Positions 18,153 to 26,416 of a stretch of DNA of 64,000 bases are shown here, one piece after another. A program made the translations under genes and the position numbers. The first letter of the stretch is position 1, and the number at the start of each line of letters is the position of its first letter. The DNA comes from Phycisphaerales bacterium. Lineage in GTDB: Bacteria; Planctomycetota; Phycisphaerae; Phycisphaerales; SM1A02. The notes beneath the pieces are model-generated. The model did no database searches and was not told where the DNA came from. It saw nothing but the letters and a program-made list of their open reading frames with translations. The stretch is from the NCBI GenBank assembly GCA_028823105.1, contig JAPKCC010000003.1, positions 1 through 64,000 on the forward strand, read 5' to 3'.

Positions 18153-19508
18153 TCAGGCCCCTCCTCGAGCGGCGTCCGGACCACCCCGCACCCAAGTGCC
18201 GCCAACACAAGTCCCGATGAGGCAGGCCGGGCCCGTGCCCATCACGATGGCGTCCGCAAGGTGTTCAGGATCAACCCCTTCCAGAGTACGGTGACCAAGG
18301 TCAATCGCCGCGAAGTCGGCAAGCCGTCCCACGGCGATCGAACCACTCTCGACCCCGAGACTCGCCGCCCCATTCGCGGTGGCGATCTCCAGCAGCGGCC
18401 GACCGGTCCGGCCCGCCTGATCGACGACGGCCCCTCGCTTCTGATGGCGAACCCGCTGGACATACTCGATCCAACGCAGATCCTCGGTTGGTGCTATTCG
18501 GCTGTTGAGGTCGGTCCCGATCGCGATCGGAATGCCGGCGTCGCGCATCGTCGCGAGGTCGCAGATTCCGTCCCCAAGATTCCCCTCGGTGTTCGGGCAG
18601 AGGCAGATTCGTGCCCCGGCGGCGGCGAAGTCTCGAAGGTCTTCGACGTTCGAATGCGTGCAATGGACCGCGGTAGTCCGCGCATCAATCACTCCGTAGT
18701 CAAGCGCCAACCGCATCGGAGTCCGACCGTGGAGGGCCTGACAATCTTCGATCTCCTTGACGACTTCTTCCAGATGAAGGTGGAAGACCGTTCCCCGTCG
18801 CGTCGCTTCGGCGTGGACGGCCGCGATCCGATCAATCGAAACTGCCCGGGTCGAATGAGACACTGCGGCAACGGATTGCAACGGCCCCTCCGCGATCTTC
18901 TCCGCACGGTCGAGGCTCGCGAGAAACGTCTCGAGCGTTCGGGTGTCGAAGCGGGCCTGTCCACCGGCGAGTGGGGAATCGTCAAATCCGCCGCGAACGT
19001 AATCGCAATGAAGCAGCACGATGCGGATGCCGGCATCCCGAGCCGCCCGAAGGACGGCATCATCGAGCATCCATCGAGCATCTTCTTCCTGGTCATCGGC
19101 GTGGTGGATGTAATGGAACTCGCCGACGGTGGTGATACCGGCGTCCAGCATCTCCTCGAAGGCAAGCCGGCTCGTGCGATAGGCCCGCTCGGCATCGAGT
19201 GACGCGACGAGCTCGTACATGGACGCTCGCCAGGTGAAGAAGGAGCCCTGACCGTCGAGGAAGGTCTCACCGCGGCCCCGCATCCCGCGCTGGAAGGCAT
19301 GACTGTGGGCATTGACGAATCCAGGCAGAAGCGCCGCCGACCAATCCGAGGGCCCGGTGGCTGGCCTGATCTCGGAGATTCGGTCGCCGGAAACGACGAT
19401 CTCATGGTCGGCCTTAAACACCCCCTCCGACCAGACGAGCGCGGGGCGAAGCAGGGTTTGCGAGACGCCAGACGCCTGGCTCCCGGCGGGTGAGAGTCGA
19501 TCTTTCAT
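18153..19508 (-). CDS. hutF: Formimidoylglutamate deiminase
   Basis: 451 residues. It converts N-formimino-L-glutamate to N-formylglutamate and ammonia in the five-step histidine degradation route. The metal-binding GFVNAHSHAFQRGMRGRGE, LHLEE, the HCTHSN segment and GTDLNSR match HutF in the amidohydrolase superfamily. The start at 19508 (MKDRLS) is preferred because it leaves the 80-bp space before the divergent folE; an in-frame start 60 bp upstream would crowd it. No hutH, hutU or hutI is in the window. Confidence 0.9.
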   Translation of the reverse strand: MKDRLSPAGSQASGVSQTLLRPALVWSEGVFKADHEIVVSGDRISEIRPATGPSDWSAALLPGFVNAHSHAFQRGMRGRGETFLDGQGSFFTWRASMYELVASLDAERAYRTSRLAFEEMLDAGITTVGEFHYIHHADDQEEDARWMLDDAVLRAARDAGIRIVLLHCDYVRGGFDDSPLAGGQARFDTRTLETFLASLDRAEKIAEGPLQSVAAVSHSTRAVSIDRIAAVHAEATRRGTVFHLHLEEVVKEIEDCQALHGRTPMRLALDYGVIDARTTAVHCTHSNVEDLRDFAAAGARICLCPNTEGNLGDGICDLATMRDAGIPIAIGTDLNSRIAPTEDLRWIEYVQRVRHQKRGAVVDQAGRTGRPLLEIATANGAASLGVESGSIAVGRLADFAAIDLGHRTLEGVDPEHLADAIVMGTGPACLIGTCVGGTWVRGGPDAARGGA

Positions 19509-19588
19509 AATCGCAATGCTACGGCACACGGGGCACCTTGGGAGCCTGCTAGAATGGCGAACCCGCACCCCGGAACCGGAGATCTTCC

Positions 19589-20206
19589 GTGCTCGAACCC
19601 AGACCGTACGCCGAATTCGACGCTGAAAGCGATGCCAGCATCGAGGCGATGGCCCACGTCAAATCCATCCTTGAATTCATTGGTGAAGACCCCGAGCGGG
19701 AAGGCCTTCTGGATACCCCAAAGCGGGTCGTCAAGGCGATGAACGAACACTATTGGGGATATCGAGCCGACCCGTTCGAACCGCTCCAACGGACCTTCAG
19801 CGAAGTCGAGAACTACGACGAACTGGTCCTGCTCCAGAACATGGACCTTCAGAGCCACTGCGAACACCACATGGTGCCGTTCGTCGGCAAGGCTCACGTG
19901 GCGTACATCCCGAACGGCCGCGTCGTGGGGCTTTCAAAGCTTGCCCGAGTCGTCGAGATCTTCTCGAAGCGACTCCAGGTGCAGGAGAAGCTCACCGCCC
20001 AGATCGCGAACACCATCCAGGAAGCGCTTCAGCCTCAGGGCGTCGCCGTGATCATCCAGGCTCGGCACTTCTGCATGTGCTATCGCGGTGTCCGACAGAG
20101 CAACGCTTGGACGACCACCAGCAAGCTCCACGGCGTGTTCCTCAACGACGCGGCGGCCCGGATGGAACTGCTGACCTTGATCGGTTCGAACCCCGGTCGC
20201 GACTGA
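19589..20206 (+). CDS. folE: GTP cyclohydrolase I, type 1
   Basis: 205 residues from a GTG at 19589 with CGGAG upstream. It makes dihydroneopterin triphosphate from GTP, the first step to folate or biopterin. The zinc-binding LQSHCEHHMVPF (~89-100) and the later CMCYRGV (~161-167) provide the conserved Cys-His-Cys set, and GLSKLARVVEIFSKRLQVQE is the standard core helix. It is divergent from hutF and ends at its own terminator. Confidence 0.95.
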   Translation: MLEPRPYAEFDAESDASIEAMAHVKSILEFIGEDPEREGLLDTPKRVVKAMNEHYWGYRADPFEPLQRTFSEVENYDELVLLQNMDLQSHCEHHMVPFVGKAHVAYIPNGRVVGLSKLARVVEIFSKRLQVQEKLTAQIANTIQEALQPQGVAVIIQARHFCMCYRGVRQSNAWTTTSKLHGVFLNDAAARMELLTLIGSNPGRD

Positions 20207-20242
20207 TCCTTCGCAACCCGCGAACGTCCGCCAGTAAAATCG

Positions 20243-20281
20243 ACCCTGTCTGTCTCACACGAGATGGCAGGGTGTTTTTTT
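20243..20281 (+). terminator. Intrinsic terminator of folE
   Basis: ACCCTG pairs with CAGGGT and the stem extends with an internal bulge to GTCTC/GAGAT; seven T follow. Confidence 0.7.
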
Positions 20282-20551
20282 CTTCGCGGACCCCAGCCGC
20301 GAAGGCGGCGCCGCGTTGCATCCGGAACAATCCACCGCGTTGGTGCTGCGAGCGCCTTCCCGGGACCAGACCGCGTCCGTGACCGCAACTCTCTCATTCC
20401 CGATGTCGATGACCGCACCAAAATGAAGGCTGCGAACCAGACTCAGAAGTCGTCGATGTCGTCGTCACCTTCGCCTTCGACGCCCAATGTGCCCTCAAAA
20501 AACTAACCGCGTTGGCCCCGGGGTCGTCGAGGCCGACACCTCGAAGCCAGG
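20282..20551. other. Non-coding interval, possible gene remnant
   Basis: No full gene seen. On the minus strand 20447-20506 a short in-frame string reads as an acidic protein end (DDDIDDF then stop), but an in-frame TAG lies immediately upstream, so at most it is debris. Confidence 0.4.
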
Positions 20552-21511
20552 TCACCGACAAGGCCCCCACTGCGCCACGAGGACGCCGATGTCCGACCCG
20601 CCAACCTCGCCATCGCCGTCAAGATCGTAGATCGAGTCGTCGGTCCCCCAGGCGCCGAGCAGTAAACCGAGATCGGCCGACCCAACGCCACCGTAGCAGT
20701 TGAAATCTGCCCGACACCCTTGGCAATAGGGGTCGATGACGTTATCTCCCTCGTCGATGAAGCTCCGAGGGGGCACGATGTCGCAGCACCCTTCGATTTC
20801 ACACCCCGCAAGCGCCGGCGCCGCGTCTACCTGGTTGTACATGCCTCGACCGTAGAGACCGACCTCGTTCCCGCTCCAGAGGCAGTCGCGGTAGATCGGT
20901 GATGAATTCGTACCATTCAGACATCCACCGCCCACGAGATCGGCCCGATTTTCGATGAACACACAAGACTCGAAGATGGGATTGCTGTCCGATCCGAAGA
21001 TCGCGACGCCGCCGCCGAAGACGGAGGCGACATTCCCGAGAAATCGAACCCCTCGCACCGTCGGACTGGAATCGACCACCAGCAGACCCGCGCCAAGATC
21101 AATATCGCCATCGATGACGTCGAGTGTCTCGATCCGAGTCTCCATCGATTCACCAGACCGACAGCTCAGAATCCCAGTGCGGCCCGACCCCACGAGCCGT
21201 GCGGTCGGCTGTCCGAGACGATCTCGCTCACCGCGAAGCGTGATGGGTCGACCGCGGAGGTCGATCGCAGTCTCTACAAGATATTCCCCGGCTCCCAGCA
21301 CGATCTCATCCCCGTCGGACACCACGTCGTCGATGAGGGCTTGGATACGCACCGCCGGCCCCGCTTCTAGCCGGAAGGTCTCCGCCATCAGCTCCGAGAC
21401 GCTCGCGGCAAGGATAACCGTCACGCACACCCACCGAATCAGGACGGGCGGATAGAGCGGGGGCATGGAGTTCGAGGGCATGGAGCACGTTTCGATGGAT
21501 GATGAAGACAT
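20552..21511 (-). CDS. Secreted beta-helix protein with planctomycete-type dockerin C-terminus
   Basis: Up to 319 residues; in-frame ATGs at 21511, 21481 and 21466 are all possible and none has a clear ribosome site. A hydrophobic signal (~22-42) is followed by a parallel beta-helix-like region (~105-245) with repeated GGGVAIFGSDSNPIFES-type turns. The C-terminus (~270-319) has two calcium-loop repeats, ADFNCYGGVGSADLGLLLG and DLDGDGEVGGSDIGVLVA, ending in a WGPC motif. These dockerin-like ends are common on exported planctomycete proteins. The target they attach to is not known. Decayed relatives lie just upstream. Confidence 0.75.
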   Translation of the reverse strand: MSSSSIETCSMPSNSMPPLYPPVLIRWVCVTVILAASVSELMAETFRLEAGPAVRIQALIDDVVSDGDEIVLGAGEYLVETAIDLRGRPITLRGERDRLGQPTARLVGSGRTGILSCRSGESMETRIETLDVIDGDIDLGAGLLVVDSSPTVRGVRFLGNVASVFGGGVAIFGSDSNPIFESCVFIENRADLVGGGCLNGTNSSPIYRDCLWSGNEVGLYGRGMYNQVDAAPALAGCEIEGCCDIVPPRSFIDEGDNVIDPYCQGCRADFNCYGGVGSADLGLLLGAWGTDDSIYDLDGDGEVGGSDIGVLVAQWGPCR

Positions 21512-21637
21512 GGCAGATCCATGGCGAGGGTTCTAAAGAGCCGAAGCGTTTCGAGCATTCACGAAGGTCGGATTCACCGCGAAAGGATGAGCCCAAGTCG
21601 AACCGAGATCTTCCAGCCAGAAAGCGACGCTTCTTGC

Positions 21638-22017
21638 TCACGGTGTCGTCGTAGAGTCGCAGGTGCCGCCGAAGTACCGAGGATATCGGAGCGGTCCGCC
21701 CCGTTCACCTTGCCGTCCTGGTTCATGTCCGCGTTCAGCACCGAACTCGCGCCCCACAGGGCCAGCAGGTCGCCGAGGTCGCCCGAATGAATCGCCCGGT
21801 CAAAGTTCACGTCGCCCGTATTGCCGTTCCGCAGCAGATGGTTCCCGCTGCTCGAGCCGTCGATCGCATCGCCATCGATGTTCTTGTTTCCCGACGTCGA
21901 CGTGTTGCCGCAGAAGTTCCAGTTGATCAGGTTCGGACTGCTGCTGGAGGAGTTGTACACCCCGCCGCCGCGGTTGATGTTGTAGCCATTCTGAATCACG
22001 AGGTTCTTGAAGACCAT
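21638..22017 (-). pseudogene. Frameshifted, 5'-truncated dockerin/beta-helix protein gene
   Basis: The frame from 22017 gives beta-helix-like sequence (NINRGGGVYNSSSSSPNL), then two dockerin loops (GDVNFDRAIHSGDLGDLLALWG and NADMNQDGKVNGADRSDIL). After ILG the expected ending YFGGTC appears only if one base is added near 21677-21681; the shifted frame then stops at 21638-21640. Uncorrected, the frame runs on into basic nonsense to 21574. No signal peptide is present, so the 5' end is also missing. Interpretation as a pseudogene is strong unless the shift is a sequencing error. Confidence 0.7.
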
Positions 22018-22136
22018 CGCAGGTGAAGGTGCTCTTCGGGAACTTCGAACAAGCCGCTAGAGACCGGTGATCCCGTGACCTCGAGGCCGACGCGGACCAC
22101 CGCGAAGGCGACGACCTCGGCCGCGTGACCCGTTCG

Positions 22137-22628
22137 TCAAAACCCGAACACGCTCCATGCCCCGAGCAGCACACCGAGGTCGCGCGGTCCGACCCGCCCG
22201 TCCCGGTCGAGATCGGCGATGTGATACCCCCCGATCGACTCATGACCCCAGGCCCCGAGGATCACCGAAAGGTCCTCCGGCCCGATCATTCCGTCGCCAT
22301 CGAGATCACCCGCCGGGGTCGATTTGTAGGCCGCACCATGCACTTCGTGCTTCATCTGCTCGGTCGAACACGGATATCCCGTCCAGGTGGGCATCCATGG
22401 CCCGATGAATAACTGTGCCGGCGCCGAATTGAGGCCCGCGGCGAGGGCCGTGCCGGTGGGATCGACGCCGACAAATTCCGCGGGAGCGATCGGGACCGAG
22501 GTTCCAGTCTTGACGTCCCACCGCATGCTTGCCCGGGTGGATCCCGGATAGGCGCGTACGCAGACGACGCCATCGGGCGCCGAAGTGGCATCGTTGTAGA
22601 ACACGAGATGATCGTGGCAGATCGCCAA
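22137..22628 (-). pseudogene. C-terminal fragment of a dockerin-bearing secreted protein
   Basis: 163 residues from a TTG with no ribosome site. The sequence starts abruptly in the middle of a beta-rich domain (CHDHLVFYNDATSAPDG) and ends with two dockerin loops, GDLDGDGMIGPEDLSVILG and DLDRDGRVGPRDLGVLLG. No signal peptide exists, and the reading frame is closed upstream by the stop of the SDR gene only 10 codons before. A normal member would need a signal and much more N-terminal sequence, so this looks like a stranded 3' end. Confidence 0.6.
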
Positions 22629-22655
22629 GCGTCGAGGCGCCTGCGGACGAGCGTA

Positions 22656-23354
22656 CTAGGCCCTTCCGTAGACCGGTACCAGCGTGCCGGTGGTCAGGGC
22701 GTTCGCCGGACTCGCGAGCCAGACCATGGTCCTCGCAACTTCCTCGACCGTCGGCCACGCGTCGAAATCCGCGTCCGGCATGGCCGCGCGGTTGGCAGGC
22801 GTGTCCATGATCGAGGGGGCGACTGCGTTCACGAGGATGCCGTCGTCGAGGACCTCCTTCGCAAGGCACTGGGTCAGGCTCGCCACGGCCGCCTTGCTCG
22901 TCGAGTAGGCAAGCATTCCGCCGGTCGGTTCCATCGCGGGACGGGCAATCACGTTGACGATCCGACCACCGTCCTCCGCCGATCGCCCCGCGGCCCGCAT
23001 CGCCTTGACCGCCTCCCGGCAGCACAGGAAACACGTCCCGGCGTTGAGCCGCATCATGGATTCGAAGTCAGACTGGGTGACGTCCTGGATCGGCCCCATC
23101 GCAAAGCCGCCCGCCACGTGGATCGAGGCGTAGATCGGACCAGCCTTGGCGTACACCGCGGCCACCGATGCCTCGTCGCCGAGGTCGACCTCGTGCAGGG
23201 TGACGTGGTCCTTGAAGTCGATACGGTCGAGTTCACGAGCCTCCCGCCAGGTGACGTGGACGTCCGCCCCGTGTTCGAGGAGATCGCGGACGACCTCGGA
23301 GCCGAGGGCGCCGGTGCCGCCAGTGACGAGACAGGGTCGATTGGTAAAAGGCAT
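22656..23354 (-). CDS. SDR family oxidoreductase
   Basis: 232 residues. Rossmann motif LVTGGTGALGSEV (~9-21), the AGG strand-4 motif (HVAGGFAMG), and the catalytic YSTSKAA (Tyr and Lys, ~150-156) are present. The catalytic serine position reads NVIARPAMEP, so the usual Ser may be replaced. Short-chain dehydrogenases reduce or oxidise small carbonyls with NAD(P); the substrate is unknown. It is divergent from glyS. Confidence 0.85.
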   Translation of the reverse strand: MPFTNRPCLVTGGTGALGSEVVRDLLEHGADVHVTWREARELDRIDFKDHVTLHEVDLGDEASVAAVYAKAGPIYASIHVAGGFAMGPIQDVTQSDFESMMRLNAGTCFLCCREAVKAMRAAGRSAEDGGRIVNVIARPAMEPTGGMLAYSTSKAAVASLTQCLAKEVLDDGILVNAVAPSIMDTPANRAAMPDADFDAWPTVEEVARTMVWLASPANALTTGTLVPVYGRA

Positions 23355-23516
23355 GACCGATTCTCCGTCGTGGAGTGGTGGTGAACCGCCTCATCGGGGA
23401 GGGCGAATCCCTCCCTCCGGATGGCGAAGGCGGATGATCCTACCCGTTACCATGCACCGCTTCAGTCCCCCACCTTCCCGCCGCCCGGGCCACAACCCCC
23501 CCCAACCGGATTTCCG

Positions 23517-25064
23517 ATGAGCGAAACAACCACCAAACGCATGGAGGACATCGTCGCCCTCTGCCGACGACGAGGCTTCATCTTCCAGAGCTCCGAGATC
23601 TACGGAGGTATCAACGGTTTCTGGGACTACGGTCCCAACGGCGTCGAACTCAAGCGAAACCTCAAGGACGCTTGGTGGGGCGACATCGTGCACGGCGACG
23701 CCACCGGGCCGACCGGCGCGGACGTCAAAGTGGTGGGCGTTGACTGCACGATCATCATGAACCCCAAGACCTGGGTCGCCTCCGGCCACGTGGGTGGTTT
23801 TAACGATCCGATGGTCGACTGCAAGGAATCGAAGTCGCGTTACCGGGCCGACCATCTCGTGTGCCTTGGCGTCAAGGGTGACACCACCGGACGGATCTTC
23901 GTCTGCGTCGAAGGCGACGACGACAGCACGGCCAAGGCTCGGAAGAAGCTCGACAAGTACGTGAAACGGACGGTCGCGGACGAAGAAATCGATACCTGTC
24001 CGTTCGCCGATCTCTCGGCCGAGGAACGGGCGATCTCCGTGGGCCCCGATGCGAAGGAACAGGGCACGCTCACCGAGCCTCGGATGTTCAACCTGATGTT
24101 CGAGACGCACTGCGGTGCGATCCGCGACGAGAGTTCGAAGGCATACCTCCGACCCGAGACCGCCCAGGGAATCTTCACCAACTTCAACAACATCGTCGAC
24201 TCCAGCCGGGTCAAGATTCCATTCGGCATCGCGCAGATCGGCAAGGCGTTCCGCAACGAGGTCACCCCCCGGAACTTCACCTTCCGGAGTCGCGAGTTCG
24301 AGCAGATGGAACTGGAATTCTTCATCCATCCCAGCGAGGCCGAAGAGTGGTACGCCTGGTGGCGTGAACAGCGGTACGCGTGGTGGAAGTCGATCGGTCT
24401 CGCCGGCGACAACCTCATCCTTCGGGAGCACGATCGCGGCGAACTGGCGCACTACGCAAAGGAAGGCGCTGGCACCTGCGACATCGAGTATCGGTTCCCG
24501 TTCACCGCCCCGGGATTCGGCGAACTCGAAGGCGTCGCGCATCGATCCGACTATGACCTCCGCCAACACGCCGAACACTGCGGCAAGGGTGACAAGATGC
24601 GGTACTTCGACCAGCAGAGGAACGAACGGTATTTTCCCCACGTCATCGAACCCTCCGCCGGCGCCGATCGCGGCACGCTCGCACTTCTCTGCGAGGCCTA
24701 CACCCCCGACGAAAGTCGAGCGTCGAAGGTCTATATGAAGTTCCACCCGCGGGTGGCGCCCGTCAAGGCCGCGATCTTCCCCTTGGTCGCGAAAGACGGC
24801 ATGCCGGAGGTGGCCGAGAAACTTCACAAGGAACTTCGCCGGAAGTACACCGTCGACATGGACGTCAAGCAGTCGATCGGCAAGCGATACGCCCGCATGG
24901 ACGAAGCGGGTACCCCCTACTGCTTCACCATCGACGGTGATTCACTCACCGACCACGCCGTGACGGTACGAGAGCGCGACACCCAGGCGCAGGAACGCAT
25001 CGCCATCGATCAGGTCGCCAACTTCCTGGCCGACAAGATTGACGGGGCCCCCGCGGCGGAGTGA
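23517..25064 (+). CDS. glyS: Glycyl-tRNA synthetase, homodimeric type
   Basis: 515 residues from the ATG at 23517. It charges tRNA-Gly. Class II motifs are clear: the N-terminal GFIFQSSEIYGGINGFWDYGP, motif 2 around GIAQIGKAFRNEVTPRN with FRSREFEQME, motif 3 GADRGTLALL, and a C-terminal anticodon-binding domain (APVKAAIFPLVAKDGM). This is the single-chain type, not the alpha/beta tetramer. In-frame sequence upstream of 23517 is proline-rich and unlike the family. Confidence 0.96.
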   Translation: MSETTTKRMEDIVALCRRRGFIFQSSEIYGGINGFWDYGPNGVELKRNLKDAWWGDIVHGDATGPTGADVKVVGVDCTIIMNPKTWVASGHVGGFNDPMVDCKESKSRYRADHLVCLGVKGDTTGRIFVCVEGDDDSTAKARKKLDKYVKRTVADEEIDTCPFADLSAEERAISVGPDAKEQGTLTEPRMFNLMFETHCGAIRDESSKAYLRPETAQGIFTNFNNIVDSSRVKIPFGIAQIGKAFRNEVTPRNFTFRSREFEQMELEFFIHPSEAEEWYAWWREQRYAWWKSIGLAGDNLILREHDRGELAHYAKEGAGTCDIEYRFPFTAPGFGELEGVAHRSDYDLRQHAEHCGKGDKMRYFDQQRNERYFPHVIEPSAGADRGTLALLCEAYTPDESRASKVYMKFHPRVAPVKAAIFPLVAKDGMPEVAEKLHKELRRKYTVDMDVKQSIGKRYARMDEAGTPYCFTIDGDSLTDHAVTVRERDTQAQERIAIDQVANFLADKIDGAPAAE

Positions 25065-25075
25065 GCAAGCAGTAC

Positions 25076-25278
25076 ATGACCGCGGAATCCCCCGACCCGA
25101 AGGGCCGCTTGGGACGACGCTTCGTGTCGGGACCATCCGGTCATGCCGGCTCAACGACGACGCCCGGCCGCCCGCCTACGTGCTGGAGATCGATCTCGGT
25201 CCGCGGATGATCGCTGGGGTCCGGAGCGACGTGTTGGTGCTGGGAACGGCGACCGAGGACCGCTCGCTCGTCCACTAG
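25076..25278 (+). pseudogene. Remnant of csaA-type tRNA-binding domain protein
   Basis: An ATG 11 nt after the glyS stop opens a frame reading MTAESPDPK. The expected A-W-D-D continues in a shifted frame (GCTTGGGACGAC), then RVGTIRSCRLNDDARPPAYVLEIDLG appears in the third frame, followed directly by IAGVRSDVLVLGTATE. In intact CsaA (~110 residues) about 45 residues separate those last two blocks. So this copy has frame changes near 25104-25125 and an internal deletion near 25197-25210. Position right behind glyS would suit a tRNA-related gene. Decay is seen directly; the family is recognised from the two conserved blocks. Confidence 0.6.
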
Positions 25279-25682
25279 ACAAATACCGATCGTTGACGAC
25301 CAACAAAAACACGCGACGCGGATCCGAAGATCCGCGCCGCGTCGTCCCGTCCCATTCCCATTCGTCAACTTCGCTGCGGTCCTAGCCGACGTACTTCCCG
25401 ATTCGATCGCTGCCCCGCGATCGAAGTCTTGGCCTCAACGGAAGAAACGCCGGTCCCCAGAATGCCCGGAAGGGCTGTGCGTGCATCGAACGAAGACGAA
25501 CCTGTTCCATCCGTGTGAACGAACCAGATCTCGTTGACCCGACGATTCGCCCCCCGGGAGAAACCGTCGAATCGCGAGCTTGTGATCTCGGCCCGCTCAC
25601 ACGCATCGAACATGTAGGAAATATCGCCTCAAACCGACCCGGCAACCATGGGGCATCGACCCCAATCAGGGCTCGAAATTGA
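25279..25682 (-). other. Interval after the GT2 gene: possible decayed reading frame plus terminator
   Basis: No intact gene. On the minus strand, NAIRTDQFRALIGVDAPWLP runs past the end of the glycosyltransferase frame and, after a shift near 25618, continues as YMFDACERAEITSSRFDGF and NEIWFVHTDGTG to about 25380. Joined, this looks like ordinary coding sequence of one protein broken by a frameshift. I do not recognise the family. The terminator at 25311-25342 lies beyond it. Confidence 0.3.
25311..25342 (-). terminator. Terminator of the leftward AST-like operon
   Basis: A 13-bp stem with one mismatch (ACGCGACGCGGATC against GATCCGCGCCGCGT) around a CGAA tetraloop; on the minus strand it is followed by GTTTTTGTTG. 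The plus side has no T-tract, so it serves leftward transcription. Confidence 0.75.
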
Positions 25683-26414
25683 TCAGTGCGAATCGCGTTG
25701 GTACCAGAAGCGCAGTCTGGATCGATCACGCCAACGGCGGGGACCAGAAACGCCGATCGAGATCGTCTGCCAGAGAAGTCGCCACGGACCGACCGCGTTG
25801 GCCTTGCGTGGCGAGGTGTAGACCGGCGCTTTGATCCGCACCACTGGCCCGCGCCCGAGGGCGCGAATCGACTTCACCAACCAGAGTTCCTCGCTGGCGA
25901 ACCACTGTTCGTCGAAGCCGCCGACGGCGTCGAAAATCTCTCGCCGCATCGCCAGACAGCACCCGGGTAACACCCCGAAGTACGCCAGGGCCCGAAGCAA
26001 TATCCAGGTCCAGACTCGATTGAAGAAAGACCGCACCCCGGGCATCTCCACCCGGGGCCCTGCGATCGCCGCGCCATCCTCCACTGCCCGGAGCAACTCC
26101 CGAAGCGTCTCACTGGGCACGATGGTGTCGGCATCGACAAAAATCAGAAACCGCCCATCGGTCACCGCCGCCCCGGCATTGCGGACCGCGGCGATCTGTC
26201 GCTTCTTGACCGACAGCACCGTCGCCCCCGCGTTCGCAGCGAGTCGTGCGGTCGCGTCATCACTGGCATCATCTACCACCAACAATTCGCTCGGGCGGCC
26301 GAGCTCCGCGAGCGCGTCGCGAAGGGTGGAGACCGTCGCGTCGATGTCCGCGGCCTCGTTCCAGGCCGGCACCACCACGGTGATCTCGGTCGAGGATTCG
26401 CGTTCCATCGGCAT
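25683..26414 (-). CDS. Family 2 glycosyltransferase with C-terminal membrane-associated segment
   Basis: 243 residues. GT-A fold: TVVVPAWNEAADIDATV (~10-26), LLVVDDASDDATARLA, and the metal-binding IFVDADTIVP (DAD, DxD-type). A hydrophobic stretch (FNRVWTWILLRALAYFGVLPG, ~133-153) and EELWLVKSIRALGRG follow. It transfers a nucleotide-activated sugar to an unknown acceptor, probably at the membrane. Its ATG lies 2 nt after the astD stop, so it is co-translated with that gene, an odd partner for amino acid catabolism. Confidence 0.8.
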   Translation of the reverse strand: MPMERESSTEITVVVPAWNEAADIDATVSTLRDALAELGRPSELLVVDDASDDATARLAANAGATVLSVKKRQIAAVRNAGAAVTDGRFLIFVDADTIVPSETLRELLRAVEDGAAIAGPRVEMPGVRSFFNRVWTWILLRALAYFGVLPGCCLAMRREIFDAVGGFDEQWFASEELWLVKSIRALGRGPVVRIKAPVYTSPRKANAVGPWRLLWQTISIGVSGPRRWRDRSRLRFWYQRDSH

Positions 26415-26416
26415 GG

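Noticed and set aside
20447-20506. Acidic C-terminal-like peptide (DDDIDDF) on the minus strand, reminiscent of an SSB tail
   Set aside because: An in-frame stop lies directly upstream and there is no start codon; too short to be a gene.
23391-23516. Possible glycine riboswitch before glyS
   Set aside because: The leader is only ~160 bp, shared with a divergent gene, and lacks the conserved paired GGA-rich aptamer cores.
23391-24827. Long open frame opposite glyS (478 codons, minus strand)
   Set aside because: It lies wholly antisense to a textbook glycyl-tRNA synthetase; such frames are common in GC-rich genes and its translation has no recognisable domain.
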